A DNA stretch of 64,000 nt from Isoetes taiwanensis (lineage: Eukaryota > Streptophyta > Lycopodiopsida > Isoetales > Isoetaceae). Numbering within the stretch: position 1 is the stretch's first letter; every line of letters starts with the position of its first letter. The position numbers and the translations under genes were made by a program. The notes below the pieces were generated by a model. That model ran no database searches and was not told the DNA's origin. It saw nothing but the letters and a program-made list of their open reading frames with translations. Below are positions 31,929 to 44,500 of the stretch, piece by piece. The stretch lies in assembly GCA_021234155.1 (NCBI GenBank), contig JAJEKV010000003.1:30487166-30551165 (forward strand). The letters are read 5' to 3'.

Positions 31929-34900
31929 TTCTCCCCACCTTAGAAATGATTCTGTCCTCAGCATCAAGACTAGTGTAAGGTCGTCTTCCCACCTTAAAGA
32001 GGTAACAGTCCTCAGCATTGGGGTTAGTTTTATTATTAAATTCATTTTAATAGCGTATAGAACTCCATATTATAGGAGGTAAAATATTAACAAGATGACT
32101 ATGATCATCATAGAATTTAAGCACCGTAGTGCATTTTACATATTAGCACAAAATAATGTTTAATTCAATGATACTTTACATGCCTTGCAACACGTTATAA
32201 CAAAATGTGTGTTGCAAGTCTTCGCACCTTGAATTCCTGTATTAATTCTACAATGTATGTAATTACATACTTAGTAGCTTACACAAAAATTACAAGTACT
32301 CTAGAGTTACGTATAACAAGTGTTCGTGATGCGACTGTCTCGCCGGTTGTTCGTTCTCATTGGCGTCCTGGGTTCACACCACGCTAGAATATTAATTTAA
32401 AGTTGGTTATGAGGGAACCACCCATACTAATTTCCTAAATGGATGCAAGACTAATCTCCCGGCATAGGAAGAGGATGCTTCTTCCATCGTGGTCGTGGAG
32501 ACAGCGCCCTATAATGCGTATATCTTTCTAAACCTTGCACTCGATCATGGCCCCAAAGGTTTAAGCGTAAGGGTCGTTTAAGACGATCCTATCATTGCCC
32601 ATGATTAGGTGCTACCTTATGTATGATCTCCTTGACCATGCATACCCCAGTGCACCATGGTCCAGAGGATTTATGCTAGAGAACATCCCCGCTGATCTCA
32701 TCATCGCCCATGTTTACTTCTAAAAGAAGAAGAGCATACCCTTCCCCTATGGACATGCTTACATTACGGTGCGGCATTTTTCTAGAGAACAATTTAAGAT
32801 GGTCTCATCCTCGCTAATGTCACGATTTGGCTAAGTGAAGCAAACCGTGGTCATGCCTACATTGACAGTACACCACGTCCTAGGGAACACCGAAGTGGTC
32901 TCATCATCGATAGTGTCGTTTTTACGTATGGAACGTATAGTAACATAAGCTGCATACATAGAGCAACTTGAAGCGATTAATGTAATTACCTTAAGGTAAT
33001 ATTTATGAAGTAACATTATGATAATATCGGATACATTACCTCCGATAGCACTATTACTTTGCCTCTAGGCTTTACTATATCTAACGACATTTAGGTCGTG
33101 ATTATTAAACAATAATTTTAATTTAGACCTATTGTTACATAGACCCGGTTTTAATTATCATACACAAGAATTAGGTGTGCTTCTTATTCTCTTCCGTGGG
33201 TTTTGCATTACCCCTGGAAGTATATCGTTAAGATACCTGGGATGGTTCTATCATGAAAACATTCCTTCTGGACACACAAGCTTAGGGAACTATATATGCT
33301 TCTTATTTTAGGTGTATCCTAAATATATAATGCATTTTCTGGAGATTCGCGTTCTCATTGTTTATTAAATTTTGGAATGAGTCCTACCAAGTGAGTTGAT
33401 GTTATCATAACAAGTTGGCCGGACTTGTTAGATTACTTCCCTTCATTTGGTTGGATTATTCCCAGGAGATACTAGCTTTACACATAGTTAACAATTATCC
33501 TGGTAATGATTCCGTCTTAGCAAGGTGATCAAGCTCACCAAGTGGATCCAATACGTTGGATATGTGCTAACAATCATGTATAAGTTTAGTTAATCCTGCG
33601 GATTTCCTTTCCCCACATTGAGGACTTCCTCAGTTCTTGAGGTAATAACTCGTACAAGGCATGTACCAAAAATGCTTGACGATCCTATAGTTCGTGATAT
33701 CACTCAAAGGTTATGCTACTTAAGGTATATGACCGTATGCACCTGGGAGCGTGCTAAAAGTTCGGGCAGCTACTGCGTACTTGAACGGTTTCTTTGCCGA
33801 CGGTCGCTTCGTAAAAGCTTGAAAGGGAAGTCTCTAAAAAAGAAGTTCCATGTTGAGTTCTTGATTTTGGCGTCTAAAGAATGGCCCTAGTTTTAACATT
33901 ATCGTGCGAACTCGATTGACGTCCTTTATATCGAGTCGATCTCTTATCGATAGATAGGTCGCATCAACAGGTAAGCTATTGATGTTATACTTCAAGTTAT
34001 GATATATTACGTTGATAGCAGGTTACAATATACACAATTTAGAAAACATTATGTATTTAGACCCATTTATCTAACTGTAGATAATACACATTCGTAAATG
34101 TAGACTAGTTCTATTTGGTTACAAGCAGTAATAATTCTGACAGTGAATACTGGAAACTTATTCCTTATGTACGCAAGTTATTTTTATATCCCTATTATAC
34201 CCGCGATTTACTTTAGGTTTGCTTTATTACATTATGCACTGAGTTTTATTTACTATAATTTTCTTACCTTTTGTTTTACATTTTTAAACAAGTCATGTAT
34301 TGTTACCCCCCAGTGCTATACCTACCCATCAGATTTATACTTTTATTATTTTATACTATGCAGACATAGTCCTTTAACCCTTATCCCTTATTGTTAGGTA
34401 TATACGTCAAGATTATTTAGACAGAGATATTCTTAGGTATTTATGAATTGTATAATTACTTTTTAATGATATAGTCTAAGTCGCCTTATTCCTTCTGAAG
34501 GTTTTATAACACACATATAATTACACGCTCACATTTTACTAAATTTACACTTCAGCATTCTACATTTGAAGATATTTATAGCTTAGATTCAGATGTATAC
34601 ACATTAGAAGTCATTATTTACATCCATTTTCATTTTAAGACATTAAATACACGTACAAACTCTCTTATAGTTTTTCATTTACAGACATTAGTCACACATG
34701 GAAACGGTCCTATTCTATTACGGCACCGATACGTCTCTCAGATTAACGATGCAACTGTATAAGTTTGGTAAGGTCCGGACGGTATCTATGTGAGCTTCTT
34801 TTTAGATAATGATACACGATGCACATTTTCAGCTGATAGTGAGCCTTGAAGACGACGTCTTGGTGATCCAACAGTGGAGATGCCAGTAAGATGTTGAAAA

Positions 34901-36380
34901 GTGAAGACATCTCGACCTGCAGTCGTTGTGCTCGATTGTCGAACGTTGCTGAGCGCTGGCGCTTAGTAGTCGACGTATGTTCTGGATCATTTCGCTCGCG
35001 AAGAATGAGTATGGTATTATCAACCACTCGCTGACGCACTAGATTGCACACTGTCTGATTGTCTAAAACGTCTTGGTTTGTAAGGTTACGAGTAGCTGCA
35101 GGTGCTTGGCTGCTTGGAGTTATTGTTATAGGATAATTGGTAGACGCTAAACCTGTCGGTCTACCTATAATTATTTCAAGGAGAAATTTAATTAAAAGAT
35201 CGAAAAACTGAGGCTAGCTATAGATGAGAATTGTGTATGAGTGAAATCAAAATTGATCAACATACACGCACATCATCCATGAGTAAGAATTCGAATCGTA
35301 TCATTAGCGACAATTTTTATTATATAAGGCAAATGAGAGTTGTATGAAGGGCTATGACATAGACATGGCTGAAGGCTAATAAATTATGGCACAAGAAATT
35401 GACATGAAGAGCTTGGTCCCGGGTTACGCTACATGGACGTCGGCGGCGGGGGTGATGATTGTTAACAAAGTAATTCAATACTATGGCTGAGGGCACTGCA
35501 TCTGCTGATGGAATCATCACCGCAGAAGCGGCCGCCAAGGCGTTTGTAGAACGCATTTTATACTGTTTCAGGAGGCGATGTCGTGGCGTTACCATTTAAG
35601 GCGTCGGTGGCTGAGGTACACATTGCTTGACATACGCCTGCAGTTCCGCCATTTGGTGCTTGAGAAGGGTAATTTCGCGTTCGCAAGTCGAGAGTAGAGA
35701 TTTTACTGTGGCGGTCCGTGGAGCAATGATAGAATGCATAATATCTTTCGGGTCCTATAAGGAGATTTACTCTGTGCAGAATCTAGCTCACCATCAACAT
35801 CGATGTGCTTCCAAACTCCCTTCGAAGTGTGATTTGTTGTATTGAAGCCCATTAGAATACAATAGATATATACTGATACTCTAACAGACTTGGAACTCAT
35901 TATAAAACCTTAATGTTTGTAAGCCATAAGTTGCATTTGTAACGCATTACAAATTATCATGTTTTTTACATGTTACAAGTTTCATATGTAACGCGTTACA
36001 AAATTTAATGGTTGTCACTTGTTGAAACAGGTTCACACAAATTTTAGTAACGCAGGATGAGTATTTGACGTTTGCGACCGATTACAATAATGTTTTTTGT
36101 CACGTGTGACAAATCTAAAATAGCATGGCAAATCAATATGCGTCACGAATTAATATGTTACAAACCCCCATTAGCCATTATGCATTGGAATCATGCTTTT
36201 GATGATAAAAAATTACATAATGTGTGATGTGCTTGAAAATATTTTATGATGATTGAAATGGTATTACGTGATGCAAATTGCAATGTTGCACATGTTTGAT
36301 GATTTAATTAAGTGTTACATGAAGCGTTGGTATTGGGAACTTCCTTTGAACTATGCCTGGACGATTGTGCCAGTGCCTTA
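31929..36380. other. Repeat-rich, AT-rich DNA; interior of the minus-strand LTR element or its debris
   Basis: The polypurine-tract region is duplicated (31929-31965 and 31985-32025). 32470-32930 holds diverged tandem repeats of about 90-100 bp. Minus-strand frames at 34743-35051 (QRSATFDNRAQRLQVEMSSLFNILLASPLLDHQD) and 35595-35320 have protein-like stretches but no recognisable domain. At 35620-35690 the minus strand reads EITLLKHQMAELQAYVKQCVPQPPTP, a coiled coil reminiscent of plant transposon accessory proteins. Around 35945-36010 short palindromes of the GTAACGCGTTAC type recur. Confidence 0.4.
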
Positions 36381-36417
36381 TTTGTATTAATGGATGTAAA
36401 TGCTATGAACTGCAAGT

Positions 36418-36612
36418 TTTGATGGTCTATCATTGAGTAGCACTGCATCAATGAATGTATGTGGATATCCTATTATGGCCTCTGATAGAACTGTTGATGG
36501 TCTATCATTGAGAAGCACTGCATCAATGGATGTATGCGAGGCATATGCTATTGGGAAGCAACATGTGGGGCATGTGTTGTTGGAAAGCAACGTGTGAGGC
36601 ATGTGCTATTGA
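36418..36612. repeat. Two overlapping minisatellites
   Basis: GATGGTCTATCATTGAG occurs at 36420 and 36496 within a 76-bp repeat. From 36536, a unit of about 30 bp (GAGGCATRTGCTATTG.GAAGCAAC) is repeated three times. Confidence 0.75.
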
Positions 36613-36739
36613 GAAGCAACATCGTCCTCCTTTCAATGCGAAAGGGAAATGCGCAATTTAGCTTTGGGAGCTTGTGCATGCTAATGTGGCCCACTACCTT
36701 ATGCTTTGAGTGGTGCACGTTGTTTCATCTTGTTTGTAG

Positions 36740-38145
36740 ATGATTTCTTACGATGCTTTATCTCTACGAAATCCAAAGTCTTCACCAAGTGTTTAAAAGT
36801 ATGGTGGAGACACATACTAGTAAAATGATCAAGCGATTACATACTGACAATGGTGGGGAATTTATCTCTGCTTAATTCAAAAGTTTTTGTGAAAAGCATG
36901 GTATAATTCATAAGTATACCATTCCTTATTCCCCTCAGCAAAATGGTGTTGTTGAGCGTCAGAATCATACAATAATCAATGTTGTTCGATGTATGCTACC
37001 TAATTCCAAATTTGGGACTGAAGTTGCTAAAGCCTAATGTGGATGATAGACCTCCTCGTCTTCAAGTTGTGAATCTTAATGTGAATAATGCACCTCAAAA
37101 TCCCCATGTTATAAATTCTAATGTGAATAATGGGTCTTTACATCCTCATGTTGGGAATGAGCTTGTAAATCCTGAAGTGGAAGATGATTTTATACAGGAA
37201 TTTGATTTGCATGATGGTGCGGATGAGGATCATGATGGCCTACTTGATGTCAACATTGAAGTTTTTGATAATATAACTCCGATACAAAGGCAATGGAAGC
37301 CCGCTAGATGGATCTTGAAATATCTTGCATTTTTAGCTACTAGTGCAGATTCGGTTACGGTGAAAGAGGCTATGTCTTCATTACAAGCCAAAAATTGGCA
37401 CATGGACATGGAAGCTGAGTTTGAATCTCTTATCAACAAGGGTGCTTGGGAGCTTGTTGAATTCAAAGCACGACTAGTTGCAGAAGAATAGTCACAAGTG
37501 CCTGGAATCGATTATGAGAAAACCTTCTCACTCGTTGCGCATCTCACTGGCTTGAGAGTATTGCTAGCATTTGCCGCTCAGTTTGATTTGCATGTACATC
37601 AAATGCATGCCAAAATTGTGTTTCTTAATGGAGACCATAGTAAAGTGATATACATGAATCAACCAGAAGCTTTTGAAATTCCAATGCATATCTAAAGTGA
37701 TGCTAAGAACACTTTGTGGTGATTGCGCTTTATTTGGATGATACTATCTTGGTTTCGATTAACCTGGAATACTTGCAAGCAATCAAGAGAAGACTCTTTT
37801 CTGCATTCGAGATAATGAACATGGGCAAAATATACTCATGTTTATGTATTCAGGTCAAACGAGACAATGACAAGGGCTTCAGATTGCTTGGATATACAGA
37901 TGCAGATTGGGGTGGTTGTCCACACATACAGATCAACAAGTGGTGGTTGTTTTTTCTTAGAAATTTTTTCGGTGTCTTGGATGGGTAAGAAGCAACGATG
38001 TGTTTCACTTTCCACTGCCAAAACGGAATATGTTGCTGCATCTTTGGCGAGCCGAGAACTTGCTTGGTTACGATGTGCTGGAGTGCTAAAACAAGTTCAA
38101 GATGGATCGAGTATCTTATGTGTGATAGTCAAAGTGCTAATATGT
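36740..38145 (+). mobile_element. Ty1/copia remnant (integrase, RT, RNase H pieces)
   Basis: In order: an integrase piece near 36830-37000 (TDNGGEF, then YSPQQNGVVERQNHT), a spacer with repeated NVNN motifs (36979-37190), an RT opening (WHMDMEAEFESLINKGAWELV; IDYEKTFSLVAHLTGLRVLLAFAAQFDLHVHQMHAKIVFLNGD), LYLDDTIL at about 37722-37745, and RNase H (YTDADWGG, CVSLSTAKTEYVAASLASRELAWL). Stops and deletions are frequent. No LTRs were found. It is unrelated at close range to the young copia at 50883. Confidence 0.75.
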
Positions 38146-38297
38146 AGCATAATAACGGGGGGTTTTCTTTGTGTTTTTGTACGCTTTTCACTAAGGTTTT
38201 CCTATGATTTCGTGATGTATTCAAATGGATGTACTAATGCGTACATCTAGAGGGCACCATTTCTGAGCCATTGATTTTAGCCTTTTTTTTTTCCAAT

Positions 38298-38470
38298 GGT
38301 CAACAACCAATGGCTCACAACAAAAGCCCTTTTTTTGTGCGTGTGGTGCATAATGGTCAACAACCAATGGCTCACAACAAAAGCCCTCTTTTTGTGCATG
38401 TGGTGCATAATGGTCAACAAGCAATGGCTCACAACAAAAGCCCTCTTTTTGTGTGTGTGGTGCATAATGG
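38298..38470. repeat. 57-bp tandem repeat, three copies
   Basis: Copies start at 38298, 38355 and 38412 (GGTCAACAACCAATGGCTC...). Because 57 is divisible by three, repeated frames stay open on both strands across the array. Confidence 0.9.
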
Positions 38471-38474
38471 GCAC

Positions 38475-39200
38475 ATGAAGGCTTGAAGGGCGCATGTAGT
38501 GCAGTTTCCCCGCCGGCAACACATTTCTTCCCATAACTTTTGATCCAGAGCTCTGTTTGAGATGATTTTTATTGCGTTAGAAAGCTCTCTCCGAGTTCTT
38601 TTTGATAGTATATGATATGGATATGTTTGGTTAAGTTATCTATACTAAAACAGCAATTTTTCGGCCGGGTTTGGTAGGCTTTCACATCCTACCAACTGAT
38701 TAATACAGGATTGCGCTATTGGATATTGTTTTATTGCTCATTCCGAATGAAGGTTGCAAAAAATTACCATGCATTTTTAGATTTTGAGGCAGTTATTAAG
38801 CAAATTCCAAGGATTCTAGATCCTTGTGCTAACAAGCAGAAAAGTTTCCCACTTTGGTTTCTCACCACAAGAATCCATGGAGGCCAAAGGCTGCTGTTAA
38901 ATGTTGAAAAATGTTTGTGTATGGGTGTTGCAAACTTTATGACTTTCAGAATAATGGGATCAATCCGCTCTATCTTTATGGTAACTTTTACTTATGTTTT
39001 ATTTGTTTTATTGTGATGAAATTCAAAAGCTACAGGTGATGAAAGCCTCAAATGAATTCTAGTTTTTTTTCTGGTTTGAATTCTAAAATTTTTGTCACAC
39101 TGGGGGGGGGGGGCGTCCCTAGGGCCCGAAGGGGCCAACAAATGTTTTTTGCAACACAAACTATTAACATCCAACATATAAAAATTAAATCCCCCAATAC
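38475..39200. other. No gene recognised
   Basis: AT-rich with a G13 homopolymer run near 39103-39115. Nothing else is supported. Confidence 0.4.
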
Positions 39201-39204
39201 ATAA

Positions 39205-39264
39205 CAACCAACACATAACAACCATTGACATTAACAACCAACACATAACTACCATTGACATTAA
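39205..39264. repeat. 30-bp tandem repeat, two copies
   Basis: AACAACCAACACATAACAACC... followed by the same unit with one substitution (AACTACC). Confidence 0.75.
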
Positions 39265-39318
39265 TTAACACAACCATTGGGTCCAACACATTTAAATTAA
39301 AATCCCCCTTAAACCCTT

Positions 39319-39599
39319 TTTGGTTTGGGTGCATATTCACACGGGGGGTGACGTAGGGCAGCGAGAGCCCTCATAATTGTATTTTGCACGTACAAAATCA
39401 ACACCATATAGTATTCCGCTTGAAATCTTATAGTATTTTGCGAATCTTGTTATACAGTATAACAAATTTTGTACTTGCATACCCCACAAACGAGGAACTT
39501 TACGTACGGTGTAGATTAAGGAATAAGGGGTAAATATGCCTATCCAACAGCTCTCGTTGCCCGGAGTCAACCCCCGTGTGAATATGCACCCAAACCAAA
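39319..39599. mobile_element. MITE-like inverted-repeat element, about 280 bp
   Basis: The left arm starts TTTGGTTTGGGTGCATATTC and the right arm (39571-39599) is its complement over 29 bp, with no mismatch in the inner 26 bp. The 220-bp interior has no coding motif. A target duplication was not identified, so the superfamily is open. Confidence 0.6.
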
Positions 39600-41384
39600 T
39601 AACGAAGTTTTGCATTTCAAATCCAAGCACATTGAGTTATATTATCATTATGTTAAGCTTGAAGTTGCAAAGCACGTACTTAGGTTGGAATATTGTCCAA
39701 CTACTATTATTTTCACTAAGCTCCTAAATGAAAAGAGATCTTGGTGTCCTTGAGAATAAGAATAGATATTAAAGGTTTTTTCCTTTGTGACCACCAAAGG
39801 TTTTTTCCATCGAGTGTGAAACCTCGCAGGTGGGGAGATTATCTATAAATTGCGTTGTTTGCAATTTCGTCTTCTTTCTTTTTTATATCTTATTTGGTGA
39901 AGGACTAAAGTTGCTGGTGGCATGTTAGTGCTGTCCTTTATGGGCTTTTACATAGGCAGCCTTTAGCGCCTTTCTCTCTTCACCTTTACCTTTTCTAGTA
40001 CCTTTATAGTACCTATATATGTATGTCATATTCATTGAATAAACATGTCTTGTATTGTGGTGCATCTCTTTCTCTCTCTTATGCTTTCACTAAACTAGTA
40101 TGTTTAACATATGCATTGAAGAGCCTGCAGATGGAATTCGATCACAATAAAGCTTTATGGACTGCTGAGGAGCATTCCATTTATGGAGGGAAGAAAATGG
40201 TTGATAATCTCATACATCCCAAGCAGCCAGGTAAACAGCTTTGCTTGATGGGAACTGTTGTTTGGAGATGCCTCATGCAATTTCTACCTCAAGATCTCTC
40301 AAACTCAGCGCCATCTTGATCAACCAAAGAAGGATTCTTACTTGACGATGAAGAGGTAAGGTTTTGTGCTCGAAATGTCGTTAGTGTGCTTTAGGATGCA
40401 ACCTGAGTGCTCTTACTTGAAACAAAATTGAACTCTTGAACATGTATTGTTGCATGTACGGACCTCAAGATCACTCAGCAAACAATCATGTAATGGTGGC
40501 GAGACCTCGGGGGATTCAGAAAGAAGACCCGTATAAACCTAGTGAATGTGTGAAAGGGGATGTTTTCGTATGTATACTAGGGGTTTAAATCCCCTCTTAC
40601 TGACATTCTAGTGTATTTTCTCCACTTTAGGGGTGTCTTTCCAACCTTAAGCATGCAGGTGGCATATGCTCATGTAACAAAGGTGAATCCCCCGGGATGA
40701 GACCACCTTCTCCATGTAAATGAAGGAAAAGGGTTGAGAAACGAGAGGGTGTGAGGAGCGGTTTTAGATGCCATTTTAAAATTAGGTAGCTGTATGTTTT
40801 TTCCATAATGCTCGAAAATCTGAAATGCTCCATAAAGTGATGGAGAGTTTGACTACAAATGACATGCTCTCAATGCCTCACATTTCCAATATTAAGAAGA
40901 GTTTCGCTTGTGACATTTGAAAGTTACACGACGACCTTCCTATTAGAATAGAATAGAATAGAATAGAATCCGTATATGGGCTAGATTGCATGTAGACAAC
41001 ATGTTCTTTCACCAACATGATAACTAAAAATAAGGGTGTCGTAGTTTTTGATGGTTTTCCACTAGTATTTTAGTCGTGTCATTTTCTTATGTGGAAAAGC
41101 AAGTTTAAATTTATGTGTCGCATCTGTTGCCGAGGAGTTACAAATGGTGTCATAATACTATATATGACAGTCTTATTTTGCAACTACTTTGGAAAAAGGG
41201 CCTTTCGATCATCCAAGGCGGTATTAAATCGAATCGACCCACCTATGGAGCTACAAGAACGACCTAAGTTAAAGGGTCTCCATGTGCGTGTAGTTAATAT
41301 CAAGATTAACCTAGACGAAAATTTGAGTTAACTTGGTCATGTGTCCATGTTAACCGTTACCTAGCCGATATTTATATATGTCCA
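39600..41384. other. Mostly empty; one weak exon-like segment
   Basis: 40129-40232 is bounded by CTGCAG and a GTAAAC donor, with open frame QMEFDHNKALWTAEEHSIYGGKKMVDNLIHPKQP. That is suggestive but isolated. A GAATA microsatellite lies at about 40945-40968. No other gene is supported. Confidence 0.3.
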
Positions 41385-41582
41385 AGAAGTCGTATTTAAT
41401 TAAAGTGGGACAAATCTTGAATTTTGGGACTCGGACTGAAAATGGGACTCACACCCCATAAAAAACATTTCTGAATTGATTGCTTGAATAGAATTACACA
41501 TCACACACAAAGAATTGGGTTACTTGTTTTCCTCATAAATTTTACAAACCACTAGTTGAGAAAGTTTTCAAGCTTCTCAATA

Positions 41583-43304
41583 TTATCTACCCTCATACAA
41601 TGATATAGCATGGAGGTTGCTCATGGCTTTGTCCATCTCCCTTTTTGGGATCTTGTGTGTGTTGTCCTTTGCAATGTGAGAACTTGGATATGACCATACC
41701 ACACACTCCACCAATTCCCTCCTTTGAGGATCAGCATAATTTGCCCTCCACTTCTTCTCCCAGCAGTCGGTGTATTGCTCCTTCAAGTTGCCCTTCTTGT
41801 GTCTCCCAATGGGCTCCCAATATTGAATTTGGAATCCAGGACGCAACTCCTCTTCATCAGGCATAGTGGTGGTTACATCAGAGAGTGCCACCCCTAACCA
41901 TATTGGACAATCCTCATCATCAGGCCTTACTAGCACAAAGTATCCTTCCTTGATGTCCTCAAAGGGATCCCACTCAGGAAGATCAAACCACTTCGGCTTT
42001 GAGGCCTTACTTCCCACAAACCACTTGGAACCCTTGTTAGGATCCAAGTGAACATTCTTAGACGTGCTTGCTCCTTGAGAACCCTCCCATCTTGACTCTG
42101 GCAAGAACCCGTCTCTTAGCTCCCTCCCACATGGTTGTTCAGTTTCTAAGCATGTCACAACTTTCTCCCAGTACTTGATTAGGGAGTCCATTTGATTTTT
42201 TTTAAGAGTGGAGGTGTGCTTTCCACTTCAACATCATCCCAGTGCGTTATGTAATCCTTGATGCCCTTCACTAGTTGGCTAGAGTCTTTGACAGTCTTGA
42301 AGGGAGGCAGTGGTTTTGGCTGCCCTTTAGGAATGAGAACTTCACCAGCAGCACCCCGTTGCCACAACTCGATTCCTTATACAGGCATCCACAACTTGTC
42401 ACCTGGTCTCCACTTATATTGCATGATTGGTATTCCATCCCTAACCCAAAACTTGAACTGAAGTGGCTTTGTGTGTCTTGTCAACTGGTCCTTACCATCA
42501 AGCAAGTATCCCTCGACAAATGATTTCCAATCTGCAACCTCATCCATCAAGAAAGCCATTGGGTTGGGGTCAATGCAGCTCTCAAACACATCCATTAGTT
42601 CAGGGAGACTAGTCACGTTTTCTCTCTTGAGCTTGGTGGAGAAAGTTCCAAAGAATCCATCTATATCATCATGCGTATGCCCAACCATCATGAATCCCAC
42701 TTTCACAACTTTGAATACTCCCACAACTGTCAAGTATGACATTGCCCCAAACATCCATCTATTCTTGTTTTCTTTCCAACAGTTGTCCAATTGAACACAT
42801 AGCTCCTCAGGCAGTTGTTTCTCAAGTAAGGGGAAATCATCCCAAGTCCTCCTTGATTCACTAGACACCTTGGATGTGAGCTTTTTATCGCCTTTGGTAA
42901 CAAAGCGGTTGATCATCCATCAAAGCCTCAAAATGGGTCTTTGAAGGGGAATACCTCCTCCCTTCTATCGATCCTTTCTCTAGTGTTCTCAAGCACTTGA
43001 AAATAGAGCTCACATGGAAGTTTGGATCATCCCTCCATAGATCAAGCACAAAATGACCATAGGTTCCAGTTCCATGACCATGTGTTAAGACACCCGCCAG
43101 ACTTACTTTCATCTGAAAAGCGTTTTGACAACGCTTGGGTAAAGGATCTAGGTTTGGCAAGAAAGTCTTGTGTTGGTCCATCTTATCATGAATTATACAC
43201 AAAAATTTGTCCGGCTGCATCTCAGAAAATGTTCTCCACTGCCAATACAACTGTTTACATGATATTTGGTCCCTTTGGTGATCTGCAAATTGCTCCCTAA
43301 TTGC
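41583..43304 (-). pseudogene. DUF7869-like protein, C-terminal part (copy B)
   Basis: Three consecutive frames (43304-42885, 42916-42377, 42367-41583) with small frameshifts. They include LPKRCQNAFQMKVSLAGVLTHGHGTGTYGHFVLDLWRDD, WMFGAMSYLTVVGVFKVVKVGFMMVGHTHDDIDGFFGTFSTKLKRE (the His-Thr-His-Asp-Asp-x-Asp motif typical of DUF7869), and a C-terminus ending NLHAISLYEGR. An early stop near 42378 (GTATAAGG instead of the coding form in copy A) separates the last part. The acidic HTHDDID cluster is the best candidate for a catalytic site, by analogy only. Confidence 0.65.
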
Positions 43305-43713
43305 CATTCCTAGGATGGGTCCTATGATACAACTAGTTAGTGAAGTGGTGTTCTCATTGAGCTTTGTAAAACATTGAGTACAAATGGACCCCTCACTAGG
43401 GATAGATAAATTTGGAAATGTGAACTTTAAATGCTCTGAAACTAGACAATCATCGAGAGCATGATGAAACTGAAGAATACAACATGAAAGATGGTTTTAT
43501 CCGCCACTTGGTCGATGCAAAGGTGAGAAGACTCGGTGACTGCTCCTCATCGGAAAGAAGAATCACGCCTTCTTAGTTTTTTTGAGGAAACCCAAGCAAA
43601 TAGTTAAAGCACGACCCCACGCACTATGGCAACCACAAGACCCTAACAATCCTGCAGAAATCAAGGCTGAAAGAAAAATAACCCGTCAATGAATTAGATG
43701 CCATGGGCAAGAA

Positions 43714-44045
43714 GACTCGGAGGCTCCAGGGCCACGCCGAGAAAGAAACAACAGCCGACCAATCGGAAATCGTCCGCGGAATGATCATCGCGGGAAAAAA
43801 CAACCGATTAGTGCTGCCTCGGAGGCTACAGCGCCACGCCGAGAAAAAACAATAAATATGATCTCGGAGGCAACAGCGTTCACACCGAGAGAAACCATGA
43901 ATAATAAATATTGACTCAGAGGCTACAATGCCACACCAAGAGAAAACATGAATGAATAAATAAAATACTAGTGCCATGCCGAGAAAGAGTAAACCAATAA
44001 GTATGCCTCAGAGGCTACAAAGCCACGCTGAGGAAATAAAGAATG
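43714..44045. repeat. Minisatellite of hairpin-forming units, about 50-60 bp, six copies
   Basis: Units of the type CTCGGAGGCTACAGCGCCAC followed by GCCGAG and an A-rich tail. The ends CTCGG and CCGAG pair, so each unit can fold. Units degrade progressively towards 44045 (CTCAGAGG...CTGAGG keeps pairing by compensatory change). Confidence 0.75.
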
Positions 44046-44420
44046 CAAATTCAAAGGACATAGAAAAGAAAATAACGAACAGGATCAAATGAAAAACCAT
44101 CAAGGGAGGGAGGGTGAGGGAAACTGACAGGATAGAGAAGAAGGATTTCTTGCCAAACATGGAGGAAAACAGGTGCTGCAGAGGGACCCGAGAAGTATAG
44201 ACAAATAGACAAATACAGATAACCGACTGACTAACAGGAAACGAAGCAACTTCAACGATGGAACATGAAATGAGAAAACGGGAAAACGGATGAAGAAATG
44301 ACCAACAAGCTCGGATATGATAAAGGGAGAGGGGGGCGGGAAGCTTGTGGAGCTAGAAAAGAACAATAAGGAAAATAAGCTCAAGAGAACGCCGATGATT
44401 GGAAATGAGGAAGGAGGCAG

Positions 44421-44430
44421 TATAAATAGG
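44421..44430 (+). promoter_or_regulatory. TATA box near the 3' end of unit 1
   Basis: TATAAATAGG, a near-consensus plant TATA box, pointing into unit 2. The same sequence is at 50555-50564 at the end of unit 2, where it points out of the element. Promoter activity is inference. Confidence 0.45.
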
Positions 44431-44500
44431 AGGTGCAAGTAGGACGTCCCCATCCAAGGAATGTCGGTTCTATTGCTATCGCAATAGAACCGTGGCATTC

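Larger units (their letters stand above)
43310..44495. mobile_element. Element unit 1 of a head-to-tail pair (non-autonomous, 1.19 kb)
   Basis: It starts CTAGGATGGGTCCTATGATA and ends with a 28-nt hairpin (12-bp arms CGGTTCTATTGC, loop TATC) plus TGG. Just inside the 3' end (44448-44463) is the complement of CATTCCTTGGATGGGG, an inverted copy of the 5' terminus, giving asymmetric terminal inverted repeats. It is bordered by CATTC on both sides. The interior holds a minisatellite and no protein gene. Confidence 0.6.

Noticed and set aside
36979-37491. Separate host gene with NVNN repeats
   Set aside because: It is continuous with copia integrase on the left and RT on the right, so it is the variable linker of a copia polyprotein.
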